Shown: positions 50,351-60,029, counted from the stretch's first letter. The stretch: 64,000 nucleotides of DNA from Streptomyces albipurpureus (GCF_023701525.1 NZ_JAMQAW010000096.1:43643-107642), one strand, 5' to 3'. The notes: generated from the letters alone by a model not told the origin. Program-made: numbers and translations.

Positions 50351-52146
50351 ACTCGCCCTCGGTTCTTGACATCTGCGTCATTCAAATCGGCCCGGCTGAC
50401 GGAGGCGACCGTCTCCGGGTCGAGGTCGAAGAGTGTCCGCAGGGCGTCGGCGTACCCGGCGCCACCCGGTTCGCTCGCAAGCTGCTTGACCCGCACGGTG
50501 GGGGCGTGAAGCAGCTTGTCCACGACACGGCGGACGGTCTGTTTGATCTCGGCGCGCTCCTTCTCGTCGAGCGCGGGGAGCCGGCCTTCGAGCCGGGCGA
50601 TCTCGCCGGCGACCACATCGGCGGCCATCGTGCGCAGAGCGACGACGGTCGGGGTGATGTGCGCGGCACGTTGCGCGGCCCCGAAGGCAGCGACCTCGTC
50701 GGAGACTATGCGCCGCACCTGGTCGACATCGGCGGCCATCGGCGCATCGGCCGATGCCTCGGCGAGCGACTCGATATCGACCAGCCGCACCCCGGGAAGC
50801 CGGTGGACGGCGTGATCGATGTCGCGGGGCATGGCGAGGTCGAGCAGTCCCATGCTTACGGGAGCGCTTCCTCGCCCGTTCGGTACGGCGGAGCGAACCC
50901 GGTGGGGGTGGGCCGCGCTCCCTGCGGGGCTGGTGTTCTCGGCGTTCGCCGCCCAGACCCCGTGCTGGGAGAGCTCGCGCGGCGAGTGCTGGACATCGAG
51001 CCCGATGGGGCAGGTGCCAGCGTCATCGGCACCGTCATGGGTGGTCGCCGCCCGCAGCGAGGCCGGGCCCGCCGTGGTCGGCGATCCGCTGCCCGCGGCC
51101 TCGCCGGCAACGCCGCCCGGCCGCTCGACATCGTCGACAGCGGCCATGGACCCGGTCGCCTGGTCCGGTACGCGACCGTCCCGGGCGGCCGTGGCCGCGA
51201 GCCGCGCGACCAGGCTGCCCTCGGGGGCCAGCAGATCACCTGGGTGCGGGTGGTCCTCGTCGGGGGAGGGGGAATCGGAGAGTGCGGTGTCCTGACGGCT
51301 CACCGCGCGCTCGGACAGCGCCCCGGCAACCGCTTCCGCGGTCAGCACCAGACCCGTTGCGCCGGTGCACGACACCACCGCGTCGGCACGTGTCAGCTCC
51401 CCGGCGACCTCGACCATGGGCACCGCGCGTACGGTCATGTCGTCCAAGGCCGCGCCCGAGAGGACCGAGGCGAGTCGTTCCGCCCGATCCAACGTCCGGT
51501 TCGCGATGACCAGTTCAGCCACGCCGAGCCGGGCGAGTGTCGTCGCGGCGAGCGAGGACATCGATCCGGCGCCGATCACCAGCACCCGCTTGCCGACGGC
51601 CCAGCTCTCCACCTCAGCGCCTTCGGCCAGCTGTTCCAGGCCGAACGTCACCAGGGACTGCCCGGCCCGGTCGATCCCGGTCTCGCTGTGGGCCCGCTTG
51701 CCGACCCGCAGGGACTGCTGGAAGAGGTCGTTGATCAGCCGACCGGCGGAGTGCTGCTCCTGGCCGCGGGCGAGCGCGTCCTTGATCTGGCCGAGGATCT
51801 GCCCCTCGCCGACGACCATGGAGTCAAGACCGCAGGCCACCGAGAAGAGGTGGTGGACCGCGCGGTCCTCGTAGTGCACATAGAGATAAGGGGTCAGCTC
51901 CTCCAGGCCCACGCCGCTGTGCTGGGCGAGCAGCGTGGACAGCTCGGCCACGCCCGCGTGGAACTTCTCCACGTCCGCGTACAGCTCGATGCGGTTGCAG
52001 GTGGCGAGCACCGCCGCCTCGGCCGCGGGCTCCGCGGCCAGCGTGTCCTGGAGCAGCTTGCCCTGGGCGTCCGCGGAGAGCGAGGCCCGTTCCAGCACGC
52101 TCACCGGAGCGCTGCGATGGCTCAGCCCGATGACCAGAAGGCTCAT
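50347..52146 (-). CDS. hemA: Glutamyl-tRNA reductase HemA with a large insertion
   Basis: A 599-residue enzyme, about 150 longer than most HemA. The catalytic Cys is C50 in ATCNRIELYA; the GEGQILGQ and VLVIGAGSMSSLA (NADPH) motifs are intact. Residues about 281-430 form a low-complexity, Pro/Ser/Ala-rich insertion within the NADPH domain, just before LLDLAMPRDID. It reduces Glu-tRNA to glutamate-1-semialdehyde for HemL, the entry point to heme, siroheme and B12. Confidence 0.95.
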   Translation of the reverse strand: MSLLVIGLSHRSAPVSVLERASLSADAQGKLLQDTLAAEPAAEAAVLATCNRIELYADVEKFHAGVAELSTLLAQHSGVGLEELTPYLYVHYEDRAVHHLFSVACGLDSMVVGEGQILGQIKDALARGQEQHSAGRLINDLFQQSLRVGKRAHSETGIDRAGQSLVTFGLEQLAEGAEVESWAVGKRVLVIGAGSMSSLAATTLARLGVAELVIANRTLDRAERLASVLSGAALDDMTVRAVPMVEVAGELTRADAVVSCTGATGLVLTAEAVAGALSERAVSRQDTALSDSPSPDEDHPHPGDLLAPEGSLVARLAATAARDGRVPDQATGSMAAVDDVERPGGVAGEAAGSGSPTTAGPASLRAATTHDGADDAGTCPIGLDVQHSPRELSQHGVWAANAENTSPAGSAAHPHRVRSAVPNGRGSAPVSMGLLDLAMPRDIDHAVHRLPGVRLVDIESLAEASADAPMAADVDQVRRIVSDEVAAFGAAQRAAHITPTVVALRTMAADVVAGEIARLEGRLPALDEKERAEIKQTVRRVVDKLLHAPTVRVKQLASEPGGAGYADALRTLFDLDPETVASVSRADLNDADVKNRGRV

Positions 52147-52874
52147 GCCGGCATCACGGCGGGCATGTCTCCGTCGGGTCCCTTCCGGCTCGCGGCCTCG
52201 GCATCGGCTTCCTCGCCGGCCTTGCGCTGCTCGTGGAAGGCGAGGATCTGGAGTTCGATCGAGAGGTCGACCTTGCGCACATCCACGCCGTCGGGCACGG
52301 ACAGCACGGTGGGGGCGAAGTTCAGGATGGAGGTGACGCCGGCGGCGACCAGGCGCTCACACACCTGCTGGGCCGCGCCCGCGGGTGTCGCGATGACGCC
52401 GATCGACACACCGTTGTCGCTGATGATCTTCTCCAGCTCATCGGCGTGCTGCACCGGCATCCCGGCGACCGGCTTGCCTGCCATGGCCGGGTCGGCGTCG
52501 ATCAGCGCGGCGACCCGGAACCCACGGGAGGCGAACCCACCGTAGTTGGCGAGTGCGGCGCCGAGGTTACCGATACCGACGATCACCACGGGCCAGTCCT
52601 GGGTCAGACCCAGTTCCCGGGAGATCTGGTAGACGAGGTACTCCACGTCATAGCCAACACCTCGCGTTCCATAGGAACCGAGGTACGAGAAGTCCTTCCG
52701 CAGCTTCGCGGAATTGACCCCTGCCGCTGCCGCCAGCTCTTCGGATGAGACTGTGGGCACGGACCGCTCGGACAGAGCGGTCAGCGCCCGCAGATACAGC
52801 GGGAGCCGGGCGACGGTGGCCTCGGGGATTCCTCGGCTGCGGGTCGCCGGTCGGTGATTTCGGCCAGTTGCCAC
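52143..52874 (-). CDS. rex: Redox-sensing transcriptional repressor Rex
   Basis: A 243-residue Rex. N-terminal winged helix (TVSSEELAAAAGVNSAKLRKDFSYLGSYGTRGVGY) and C-terminal Rossmann domain with VVIVGIGNLGAALANY binding NAD(H). Rex releases DNA when NADH is high, inducing respiratory genes. The C-terminus is extended and Asp/Glu/Ala-rich. GTG 52874 with AGGAG 5 nt upstream. The hemA start overlaps its stop. Confidence 0.96.
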   Translation of the reverse strand: MATGRNHRPATRSRGIPEATVARLPLYLRALTALSERSVPTVSSEELAAAAGVNSAKLRKDFSYLGSYGTRGVGYDVEYLVYQISRELGLTQDWPVVIVGIGNLGAALANYGGFASRGFRVAALIDADPAMAGKPVAGMPVQHADELEKIISDNGVSIGVIATPAGAAQQVCERLVAAGVTSILNFAPTVLSVPDGVDVRKVDLSIELQILAFHEQRKAGEEADAEAASRKGPDGDMPAVMPA

Positions 52875-52939
52875 GGTGCTCCTGCGGGATGAGCGGGGCT
52901 CTAGGCGGCCGTGTGTCCCAAGACCGCCCCGTCGAATGC

Positions 52940-52968
52940 AGGCTATGTCTTTGTGAACGCGTGCACAA
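52940..52968 (-). promoter_or_regulatory. rex-hem promoter with embedded Rex operator
   Basis: On the minus strand -35 TTGTGC (52963-52968), a 17-nt spacer and -10 TAGCCT (52940-52945). The Rex operator TGTGAACGCGTGCACA lies at 52952-52967, matching the consensus TGTGAACNNNTTCACA in all but one base, so Rex should block its own operon. Confidence 0.9.
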
Positions 52969-53466
52969 AGATAGTGTCCGTTTTGTCCGAGCAAAGTGAT
53001 CGGGGTCACGCGCTCAGATCGCGTAAACCCGGAACCACGAGCCACGTCGGCCCGTTCAAGGCGCGAAGGGGGCAAAACCGTACACACTCCTCATGTATCT
53101 GCCCCCGAGACCGCTTACTCTGCCCTGTCTCCCTGGAATCCCGAAAGAGCCATGACAACGGCAGTCGGAAACGACGGGCTTCCCCATCGCAATCAAGCGC
53201 CCCCATCACGCCAGCAGCACGCGCCCCGGCAACCCCGCCGACCATGCCCACCAACCCCCCGTAGTCGATTCACAGCCGCCACATAGGCAACAGGGGTCAC
53301 GCTGGGCCGATGGGAATCCAGCTCACCCCCGCCCCGCCCCTGGTAAGCACCCGAAGCGCCCCTGCTGCCCCTCTTACGGACGCCCGGCCCTCTTCTACTC
53401 AACCGGCACTGACCAAAGGGCCGCCTTCGACCGGAAAGCGCCCCCGGTCGCCACGCCCAACACCCC
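52969..53466. other. Intergenic region with no recognised gene
   Basis: About 500 nt between the rex promoter and the glutaredoxin-like gene. A 44-codon frame (53152-53286, plus strand) lacks a ribosome site and coding bias. C-rich plus strand; no hairpin of note. Confidence 0.6.
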
Positions 53467-53760
53467 TCAGCTCATCAGCGCGCGCCGCAGCCGCTCGGGG
53501 TCGACCTTCCAGAACGTGTGCTGCTCACCGTCCACCAGCACCACCGGAATCTGCTCCCAGTAGGCCCGGTGAAGTTCCTCGTCCTCACTGATGTCCTTCT
53601 CGTCCCAGGACGCGCCGGTCTCCGCGCACACCCGCGCCACCACGGAACGCGCTTCATCACAGAGATGGCATCCGGGTTTGCCGATCAGCGTGACCTTCCG
53701 CCCGTCACCGGGCCGCTCGCCGCCGGCCTTCTTCTTGGTACGCCGCCACACAGGACTCAT
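53467..53760 (-). CDS. Glutaredoxin-family protein
   Basis: A 97-residue thioredoxin-fold protein with the redox motif C-H-L-C (KPGCHLCDEA), the cis-Pro region IPVVLVDGEQH and a C-terminal Arg-rich helix. Likely a mycothiol- or thiol-linked disulfide reductase. ATG 53760 has GGAG 9 nt upstream. Divergent from the HAD hydrolase. Confidence 0.9.
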   Translation of the reverse strand: MSPVWRRTKKKAGGERPGDGRKVTLIGKPGCHLCDEARSVVARVCAETGASWDEKDISEDEELHRAYWEQIPVVLVDGEQHTFWKVDPERLRRALMS

Positions 53761-54033
53761 GGGCCCATTCTCCGCCCGGCCGGCATCCCCTCCGAACATC
53801 CCCCGGCGCCCTTGAGCCACACCCCGAGCCACACCCCCGAACCACCCGCTCCGGCCCCCCGCACGCCGGACCTCCACGGCGAGCCGGTCACACCCCCGAC
53901 CAGCGCTGGACGACCTCCCGACACTCCGCCCCGGCCCCGGCGACACTCCGCTCCGCAGGCGTGTCACCCAGAGTTCACCCGCTGGCGCCCCGGCGTGTCG
54001 GGAAGTTCCGAACAGACTGGCTATGCTCGCCAC

Positions 54034-54966
54034 ATGGCCGCACTGGGATGGCTCACCCCCCGTAGGCGCTCCGCCACCGCACGGAGCGTCCTCGCAGGCG
54101 AGGCCGCAGCCGAGGCAGCTCGCAAGACATCACAGGAGCTCGTACCGCCCGCCGGTGCCGAGGAGTCCGACACGCCGGTTTTCCCGGTCCTGGGCGATGT
54201 ACGGGCGGCGGCTTTCTTCGACCTGGACAACACCGTGATGCAGGGCGCCGCGCTCTTCCACTTCGGCCGGGGCCTCTACAAGCGCAACTTCTTCCAGCGC
54301 CGCGAACTGGCCCGGTTCGCCTGGCAGCAGACCTGGTTCCGTCTCGCCGGGGTCGAGGACCCGGAGCACATGCAGGACGTCCGCGAATCCGCCCTGTCCA
54401 TCGTGAAGGGCCACCGGGTGGCCGAGTTGATGAGCATCGGCGAGGAGATCTACGACGAGTACATGGCGGAGCGGATCTGGCCGGGCACCCGCGCACTGGC
54501 CCAGGCCCATCTCGACGCCGGCCAGAAGGTCTGGCTCGTGACGGCGGCCCCGGTGGAGACCGCCACGATCATCGCCCGACGCCTCGGCCTGACCGGTGCG
54601 CTCGGCACGGTCGCCGAGTCGGTGAGCGGTGTCTACACCGGCAAGCTCGTCGGCGAACCCCTGCACGGCCCCGCGAAAGCCGAGGCGGTACGCGCACTGG
54701 CCGCTGCCGAGGGCCTGGAACTGGCCCGCTGCGCCGCGTACAGCGACTCCCACAACGACATCCCGATGCTGTCGCTCGTAGGACATCCATACGCGATCAA
54801 TCCGGACACCAAGCTGCGCAAACACGCGCGCGAACGCGACTGGCGCCTGCGCGACTACCGGACCGGCCGCAAAGCGGCCAAAGTCGGCATCCCGGCAGCG
54901 GCCGGCGTGGGCGCCATCGCGGGCGGTACGGCGGCTGCCGTGGCCATCCACCGCCGTCGCCGCTAG
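54034..54966 (+). CDS. HAD-IB-family hydrolase (SerB-like)
   Basis: A 310-residue protein. Motif I FFDLDNTVMQ (nucleophile Asp), motif II VTAAP, motif III Lys and motif IV YSDSHNDIPML are intact, with a C1-type cap. The C-terminal tail has a Gly/Ala-rich membrane-like stretch (GIPAAAGVGAIAGGTAAAVA) ending in HRRRR. Acts on phosphoserine-like or phospholipid-type phosphates; substrate unknown. Confidence 0.93.
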   Translation: MAALGWLTPRRRSATARSVLAGEAAAEAARKTSQELVPPAGAEESDTPVFPVLGDVRAAAFFDLDNTVMQGAALFHFGRGLYKRNFFQRRELARFAWQQTWFRLAGVEDPEHMQDVRESALSIVKGHRVAELMSIGEEIYDEYMAERIWPGTRALAQAHLDAGQKVWLVTAAPVETATIIARRLGLTGALGTVAESVSGVYTGKLVGEPLHGPAKAEAVRALAAAEGLELARCAAYSDSHNDIPMLSLVGHPYAINPDTKLRKHARERDWRLRDYRTGRKAAKVGIPAAAGVGAIAGGTAAAVAIHRRRR

Positions 54967-55251
54967 TCTCCGCGGCCCGAACACAGTTCCGCGGCCCATC
55001 GGGAACCATCGTCGCCACACCCTTGAAGAGACAGATCGCGAACAAAAACGATCACCAAATGCTCACTATCTGCTACCTGAACCGTCATTCCGGCATAACA
55101 GAAGCGACGGAAACGACGATTTGAGCAACTGGGTGTAGCACTGCCTGTACGAAGCGTTATTCTCCTCAGACGCATACGGGTCCCGCTCGTCGCCACGACG
55201 AGTGAACGGTCCCGCACTGCACGTGATGGAAGCTCTGCCTCTGGGAGTCCC

Positions 55252-56157
55252 GTGTACCCACACGTCGGGGTTGACACCTCGGGCCTGGCTACGCTTCGCG
55301 CGGCGGTCCTTGACCACTTGCGCGGTTTCGTCCCCACCGCGTACGCCGTCCCCGCCCTCGCCATGCCCCGCCTTGCCACCAGCGGTTCTGCCGCCCCCTG
55401 CTACGCACTGGCCGACGGCTTCAAGGAGGGGTCGACGCGCGGTGCCATCGTCGAGGGGCGACGAGGTCGTGCAGCCTCCGGCCGTGGGTTGGTCAGACGG
55501 ACCGGCCGAGCCGGTGGGGGCGCCTCAACCGCCCCGTCCGCCCCCGCCTCGTCCGGCAACTCCACCGCCTCGACACCCGCCAAGGTCCGTCGGCCCACCG
55601 CCGACAGCGACAGCGCCCGCATGATGGAACTGGTCGAGCGCGCGCAAGCGGGCGAGGCCGACGCCTTCGGCCGGCTCTACGACCAGTACAGCGACACGGT
55701 CTACCGCTACATCTACTACCGCGTCGGAGGAAAGGCGACGGCGGAGGACCTCACCAGCGAGACGTTCCTCCGCGCCCTGCGCCGCATCTCCACCTTCACC
55801 TGGCAGGGCCGCGACTTCGGCGCCTGGCTGGTGACCATCGCCCGCAACCTCGTCGCCGACCACTTCAAGTCCAGCCGTTTCCGGCTGGAGGTGACCACCG
55901 GCGAGATGCTCGACGCCAATGAGGTCGAGCGCAGTCCGGAGGACTCCGTCCTGGAGTCCCTATCCAATGCCGCGCTGCTGGAAGCGGTGCGGAAACTCAA
56001 TCCTCAGCAGCAGGAGTGCGTGACCCTGCGCTTCCTGCAGGGCTTGTCGGTCGCGGAGACCGCCCGGGTGATGGGCAAGAACGAGGGTGCGATCAAGACC
56101 CTCCAGTACCGTGCCGTACGCACCCTGGCCCGCCTGCTCCCCGACGACGCCCGCTGA
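55252..56157 (+). CDS. bldN: ECF sigma factor BldN with N-terminal pro-sequence
   Basis: A 301-residue ECF sigma factor whose N-terminus (YPHVGVDTSGLATLRAAVLD) and gene context identify it as BldN. Residues 1-120 are the pro-extension and linker; region 2 is about 127-195 (AFGRLYDQYSDTVYRYIYYR) and region 4 about 240-298 (LNPQQQECVTLRFLQGLSVAETA). BldN directs genes for aerial hyphae (bldM, chaplins, rodlins). GTG start with GGGAG 4 nt upstream. The 54967-55251 upstream region is AT-richer and holds no gene. Confidence 0.94.
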   Translation: MYPHVGVDTSGLATLRAAVLDHLRGFVPTAYAVPALAMPRLATSGSAAPCYALADGFKEGSTRGAIVEGRRGRAASGRGLVRRTGRAGGGASTAPSAPASSGNSTASTPAKVRRPTADSDSARMMELVERAQAGEADAFGRLYDQYSDTVYRYIYYRVGGKATAEDLTSETFLRALRRISTFTWQGRDFGAWLVTIARNLVADHFKSSRFRLEVTTGEMLDANEVERSPEDSVLESLSNAALLEAVRKLNPQQQECVTLRFLQGLSVAETARVMGKNEGAIKTLQYRAVRTLARLLPDDAR

Positions 56158-56217
56158 CCGACCTCAACTAACAATCGGTGACGCCTCGATGACGCACTGG
56201 TCCGATCATCCTTCGCG

Positions 56218-56246
56218 CGTAACCCAAGTGCCGCGACACTCGTTGT
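56218..56246 (+). promoter_or_regulatory. Candidate sigma-BldN promoter for rsbN
   Basis: CGTAAC (56218-56223), a 17-nt spacer and CGTTGT (56241-56246) closely resemble the -35/-10 elements I recall for sigma-BldN targets such as chaplin genes. Position, 130 nt ahead of rsbN, agrees with rsbN being autogenously expressed by BldN. Confidence 0.65.
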
Positions 56247-56376
56247 GCGGGATGCAGGCTCCCTGTGGTCACGCCATGCCCGCAGCCACTCACTCGATCG
56301 TGTGGATGCGCTCACGGCGTGCAACCTTCCAAAACCCCAGGGGAGTCGATCGTCATGACGAGAGGAGGTGCCGCCA

Positions 56377-57591
56377 GTGATCGCGAACGTATCGGCGCAC
56401 CGGCGGGCGAACGCCTTCGCCAAGGCCCTGGAAGACCAGGTAGCCGGACAGCCGGACGAGTCGGTCGAACAGACCGAACACGGACGGATGTTGGCTCTGG
56501 CGACCGGTCTCGGCGAGCTGCCGAGGCCGGAGATGGACCCCGAGGTCAAGGTGGTGCAGCGGGCACAGCTCGTGGCAGCCATGGAAGCCATGCTCCAAGA
56601 GGGCACGGCGGCCGGAAGCGGGACCGCCCTGGCCTCGGGGTCCACCGTTCCGGAGCAGCGGAGAGCCGGGCGCGGCGCCCACCGCGCATCCCCGCTCCGG
56701 AAACTGCGACCACGCTCCCGCTGGTCGAAGGGCCTCGCGGCCGGCGGATTGACCGTCACCGTCGCCGCGGGCGCCTTCGGCGGGGTGGCCGCTGCCAGTT
56801 CCGACGCCCTACCCGGTGACACGTTGTATGGGCTGAAGCGAGGGATGGAGGACATCCGGCTCGGCATGGCCGACGGCGACACCGATCGCGGCGAGGTCTA
56901 CCTCGATCAGGCATCCACCCGCCTGAGCGAAGCTCGCCGACTGATGGAGCGCGGACGGGCCGGCGCACTGGACCATGAGTCCCTCAGTGAAGTCCGCCGC
57001 GCGCTCAACGGAATGCGTCACGACGCCACCGAAGGCCACCGCCTACTCCACGCCGCCTATCAACGGGATGGCTCTCTGGGCCCCATCCAGAAGCTGAACA
57101 CCTTCTCCCGAGCCCACCGCGATGCGTGGAACGGACTACGGGACCGACTTCCGGTGCAGCTCAGCGACGTGGGCAATGAGGTGAACAATGTCTTCAACGC
57201 CATAGACCAAGAGGTCAGCCCGCTCCAGTCGCTGCTACCCACCCCACCGGAGCAGGGCCGCGGTTCCCAGCGCACCAGCAGCACCTCATCCGAGGCTCCC
57301 GGTCGTTCGCCCTCTCCCGGTCGGCAACCGACTCCAGCGGCATCCAACGCCCCCGACAACTCCACCGGCGCGGAGAGTGATCCGCGCCCCTCGGGCGGCT
57401 CCACGCCGGCCAAGGAGAAGGGACTGCTGGACGGCGATGTGAGCGGCTTGCTCGACCCGCCGCAGAAGAACAACACTCCGCCACCGTCTTCAGGGAAGAA
57501 CACACCGGCCCCGGCGCCGGATGTCACCATCCCGCCCCTGCTCCCGGGCATCATCCCGGATCTGGGGCTGAACGTGGAGAACGAACGCTAG
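56377..57591 (+). CDS. rsbN: Anti-sigma factor RsbN (DUF5667)
   Basis: A 404-residue membrane protein. Residues 1-90 form the cytoplasmic sigma-binding part (ANAFAKALEDQV), a membrane segment follows at about 135-160, and the exported part has the DUF5667 region (DALPGDTLYGLKRGMEDIRL) and a Ser/Pro-rich tail. It holds BldN at the membrane until development. GTG 56377 has GAGGAGG 9 nt upstream, better than 56368. Confidence 0.93.
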   Translation: MIANVSAHRRANAFAKALEDQVAGQPDESVEQTEHGRMLALATGLGELPRPEMDPEVKVVQRAQLVAAMEAMLQEGTAAGSGTALASGSTVPEQRRAGRGAHRASPLRKLRPRSRWSKGLAAGGLTVTVAAGAFGGVAAASSDALPGDTLYGLKRGMEDIRLGMADGDTDRGEVYLDQASTRLSEARRLMERGRAGALDHESLSEVRRALNGMRHDATEGHRLLHAAYQRDGSLGPIQKLNTFSRAHRDAWNGLRDRLPVQLSDVGNEVNNVFNAIDQEVSPLQSLLPTPPEQGRGSQRTSSTSSEAPGRSPSPGRQPTPAASNAPDNSTGAESDPRPSGGSTPAKEKGLLDGDVSGLLDPPQKNNTPPPSSGKNTPAPAPDVTIPPLLPGIIPDLGLNVENER

Positions 57592-57602
57592 GGCACGGCA
57601 GT

Positions 57603-57634
57603 GGGGTGGGGAGGACATCGGTCCTCCCCACCCC
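57603..57634. terminator. Bidirectional terminator between rsbN and the acyltransferase
   Basis: A perfect 14-bp stem (57603-57616 with 57621-57634) and loop ATCG, 11 nt past the rsbN stop. Confidence 0.9.
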
Positions 57635-57824
57635 CTTCCGTTGTTCCCTCTGAACTCGCGCAGCAGCCAGCCCCGGACACCACGCCAACCGCCCAGCCCT
57701 GGACGAGACCGCCGAGGGAGCCCTTCGACGCGCACTGGGCAGCGGTAATCGGCCGTTCGGCAGCGCGAGTTGCGTTGGACAGGCCCGCGGGCTCCTGGAG
57801 GGCCTCGGCAGTGTCCTGGAAGAG

Positions 57825-58922
57825 CTAGAAGAACACCGACCGCCGCTGCACCAGCAGCTTGTACAGCGTGTGCTGGATTTGCTCCCGTACCTGATCCGTC
57901 AGATTGAACATCAGCATCGGATCCTCCGCCGCCTCAGCCGGATACCCCGATGTCTCGATCGGTTCCCCGAACTGAATGGTCCACTTGGTCGGCAGCGGCA
58001 CCGCTCCCAGTGGCCCGAGCCAGGGAAACGTCGGCGTGATCGGGAAGTAGGGGATGCCCAGCAGCCGCGCCAGCGTCCTGGAGTTGCCGATCATCGGATA
58101 GATCTCCTCGGCTCCGACGATCGAGCAGGGCACGATCGGCACGCCGGCCTTCAGCGCCGTCGAAACGAAACCGCCCCGCCCAAACCGCTGAAGCTTGTAG
58201 CGGTCGCTGAACGGCTTCCCGATGCCCTTGAAGCCCTCCGGCATCACCCCGACCACCTCGCCCCGCTGAAGCAGCCGCTCCGCGTCCTCGGTGCAGGCCA
58301 GGGTATGACCGGCCTTGCGCGCCAGCTCATTGATGACCGGCAGCACAAAGACCAGATCCGCAGCGAGCAACCGCAGGTGCCGCCCGGCGGGATGGTTGTC
58401 ATGGACCGCGACCTGCATCATCAGTCCATCCAGCGGCAGGGTGCCGGAGTGATTGGCCACCACCAGCGCCCCGCCCTCCGCCGGAATGTTCTCGATGCCC
58501 TTCACTTCGACGCGGAAGTAGTTCTCGTACAAGGGACGCACAAGCGACATCAGTACCTGGTCGGTCAGCTCCTTGTCGTAGCCGAACTCATCAACCTCGT
58601 AGTCACCAGTGACGCGCCGCCGGAGAAAGGCCAGTCCGCTGGCGACGCGTCGCTCCCAGCCGTCGTCCGCCACGGCCTCATGGCTCTCGTCCACCGAACC
58701 ACCGGACCGCTCGCCCGCCGCTGCCTGCACCGCAGACGGCGGTACAGCGGCCCCATGGAGCGTCCGCACCTTCTGCCGCACCACCTTGGGCTCGGCCCTG
58801 CCCTGGCCGCTCACCGCGCCGCTCGGGGCTCCCGCGCCGCCCGCTGAGCGCCGGCGCCCCGAGCGCTGCGCGCCGTTGCGCGTCCGGTCGTCGTCGAAGG
58901 GAATGACCTTGGCGTCCGCCAT
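57825..58922 (-). CDS. Glycerolipid acyltransferase (PlsC-like)
   Basis: A 365-residue protein. The N-terminal 110 residues are low-complexity basic sequence. The acyltransferase domain has ALVVANHSGTLPLDG in place of NHXXXXD (here six residues separate His and Asp) and VMPEGFKGIGK in place of the EGTR-type block. Conserved in actinobacteria and probably acylates a lysophospholipid or related acceptor. Confidence 0.88.
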   Translation of the reverse strand: MADAKVIPFDDDRTRNGAQRSGRRRSAGGAGAPSGAVSGQGRAEPKVVRQKVRTLHGAAVPPSAVQAAAGERSGGSVDESHEAVADDGWERRVASGLAFLRRRVTGDYEVDEFGYDKELTDQVLMSLVRPLYENYFRVEVKGIENIPAEGGALVVANHSGTLPLDGLMMQVAVHDNHPAGRHLRLLAADLVFVLPVINELARKAGHTLACTEDAERLLQRGEVVGVMPEGFKGIGKPFSDRYKLQRFGRGGFVSTALKAGVPIVPCSIVGAEEIYPMIGNSRTLARLLGIPYFPITPTFPWLGPLGAVPLPTKWTIQFGEPIETSGYPAEAAEDPMLMFNLTDQVREQIQHTLYKLLVQRRSVFF

Positions 58923-58946
58923 CGTGCCTGCGCTCCTTATCCGGCC

Positions 58947-60029
58947 TTATCCGGCGTCGCTCTGAACCGTCTGGACCTTTGAGCCGCCCCCGCGCGCCAG
59001 ACGAGCGCCCAGGGACTCCGCCACCTGGTCGACCGCCCGCGCAAGGCTCTGCGGGGGCAGCAGCCCAACTCCCCGGCTGCGAGCGAAATCGGCGAATGTC
59101 TCCGCGGTGGTGAACCTCGGCTCAAATCCCAGTGTCTCGCGCATCTGTGCGGTACTCACCACTCGCCCGTGGGTCAGCAGCCGGATTTGCTCTGGCGAAA
59201 AGTCGGTGATCCCGACCGTACGCAGCGCGGAACCGACCCATTTCACCGCCGGCAGCAGCACCGGCAGCGTCGGCCGGCCCAGCCGCCGTGAGCACTGTGA
59301 GAGCAGCAGCACCCCATCGCCGGCGATATTGAAGGTGCCGCTGTTGAGCGTGCCCCGTCTCGGCTCGCGCAGTGCCCTGCTCAGTACGTCCATCACATCG
59401 TCCTCGTGGACGAACTGAAGCCGCGGGTCATAGCCGAACACGGTCGGCAGCACCGGTAGCGAGAAGAACTCCGCAAGCGGAGAGTCCGCGCACGGCCCGA
59501 GGATGTTGGCGAACCGCAGTACGCATACGGCGACATCGGGCCTGCGCCGCGCGAAGCCGCGGACGTACCCCTCGACCTCGACCGAATCCTTGGCGAAGCC
59601 GCCGCTGGGCAGGGCCTTGGCCGGGGTGGTCTCGGTGAAGACGGCGGGGTCACGCGGAGCGGAGCCGTAGACACTCGTCGTGGACTTCACCACCAGGCGC
59701 CTCACATGGGGCGACTTCTGGCAGGCTCCGAGCAGCTGCATGGTCCCGATGACATTGGTCTCCTTCACCGCGGACCAACCCCCGGCGCCCAGGGGCGTAC
59801 CGGTGACATCCAGATGGACGACGGTGTCGACGGCGTGCTCCGCCAGTACTCGCCCTATCGTCGGCTGGCGGATGTCGGCCTGGACGAAGTCAGCGCCGCC
59901 GAGATGGTGCTCGGGCCGTACGGCGTCGACGGCGATCACTCGGTCGACGTCGGGGTCCCGCTGCATACGGCGCACGAGACGTCCTCCGAGCTGCCGGGCC
60001 GCGCCGGTGACGAGTACGACCTTCCCCAA
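58947..60029 (-). CDS. NAD-dependent epimerase/dehydratase family protein
   Basis: A 360-residue extended SDR with VLVTGAARQLGGRLVR (glycine motif), VVHLDVTG and KSTTSVYGS. The usual catalytic YxxxK is not evident; the spot reads SGGFAKDSVEVEGYV, so it may be a non-catalytic or altered enzyme. It lies 24 nt upstream of the acyltransferase gene, likely one operon. Confidence 0.9.
   Translation of the reverse strand: MGKVVLVTGAARQLGGRLVRRMQRDPDVDRVIAVDAVRPEHHLGGADFVQADIRQPTIGRVLAEHAVDTVVHLDVTGTPLGAGGWSAVKETNVIGTMQLLGACQKSPHVRRLVVKSTTSVYGSAPRDPAVFTETTPAKALPSGGFAKDSVEVEGYVRGFARRRPDVAVCVLRFANILGPCADSPLAEFFSLPVLPTVFGYDPRLQFVHEDDVMDVLSRALREPRRGTLNSGTFNIAGDGVLLLSQCSRRLGRPTLPVLLPAVKWVGSALRTVGITDFSPEQIRLLTHGRVVSTAQMRETLGFEPRFTTAETFADFARSRGVGLLPPQSLARAVDQVAESLGARLARGGGSKVQTVQSDAG

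Noticed and set aside
53152..53286. 44-codon plus-strand frame upstream of the glutaredoxin gene
   Set aside because: No ribosome site, weak third-position GC, no recognisable sequence.
55030..55251. BldD-type sites upstream of bldN
   Set aside because: Half-sites such as ATCACC and GCTCACT occur, but I could not find a full palindrome with confidence.
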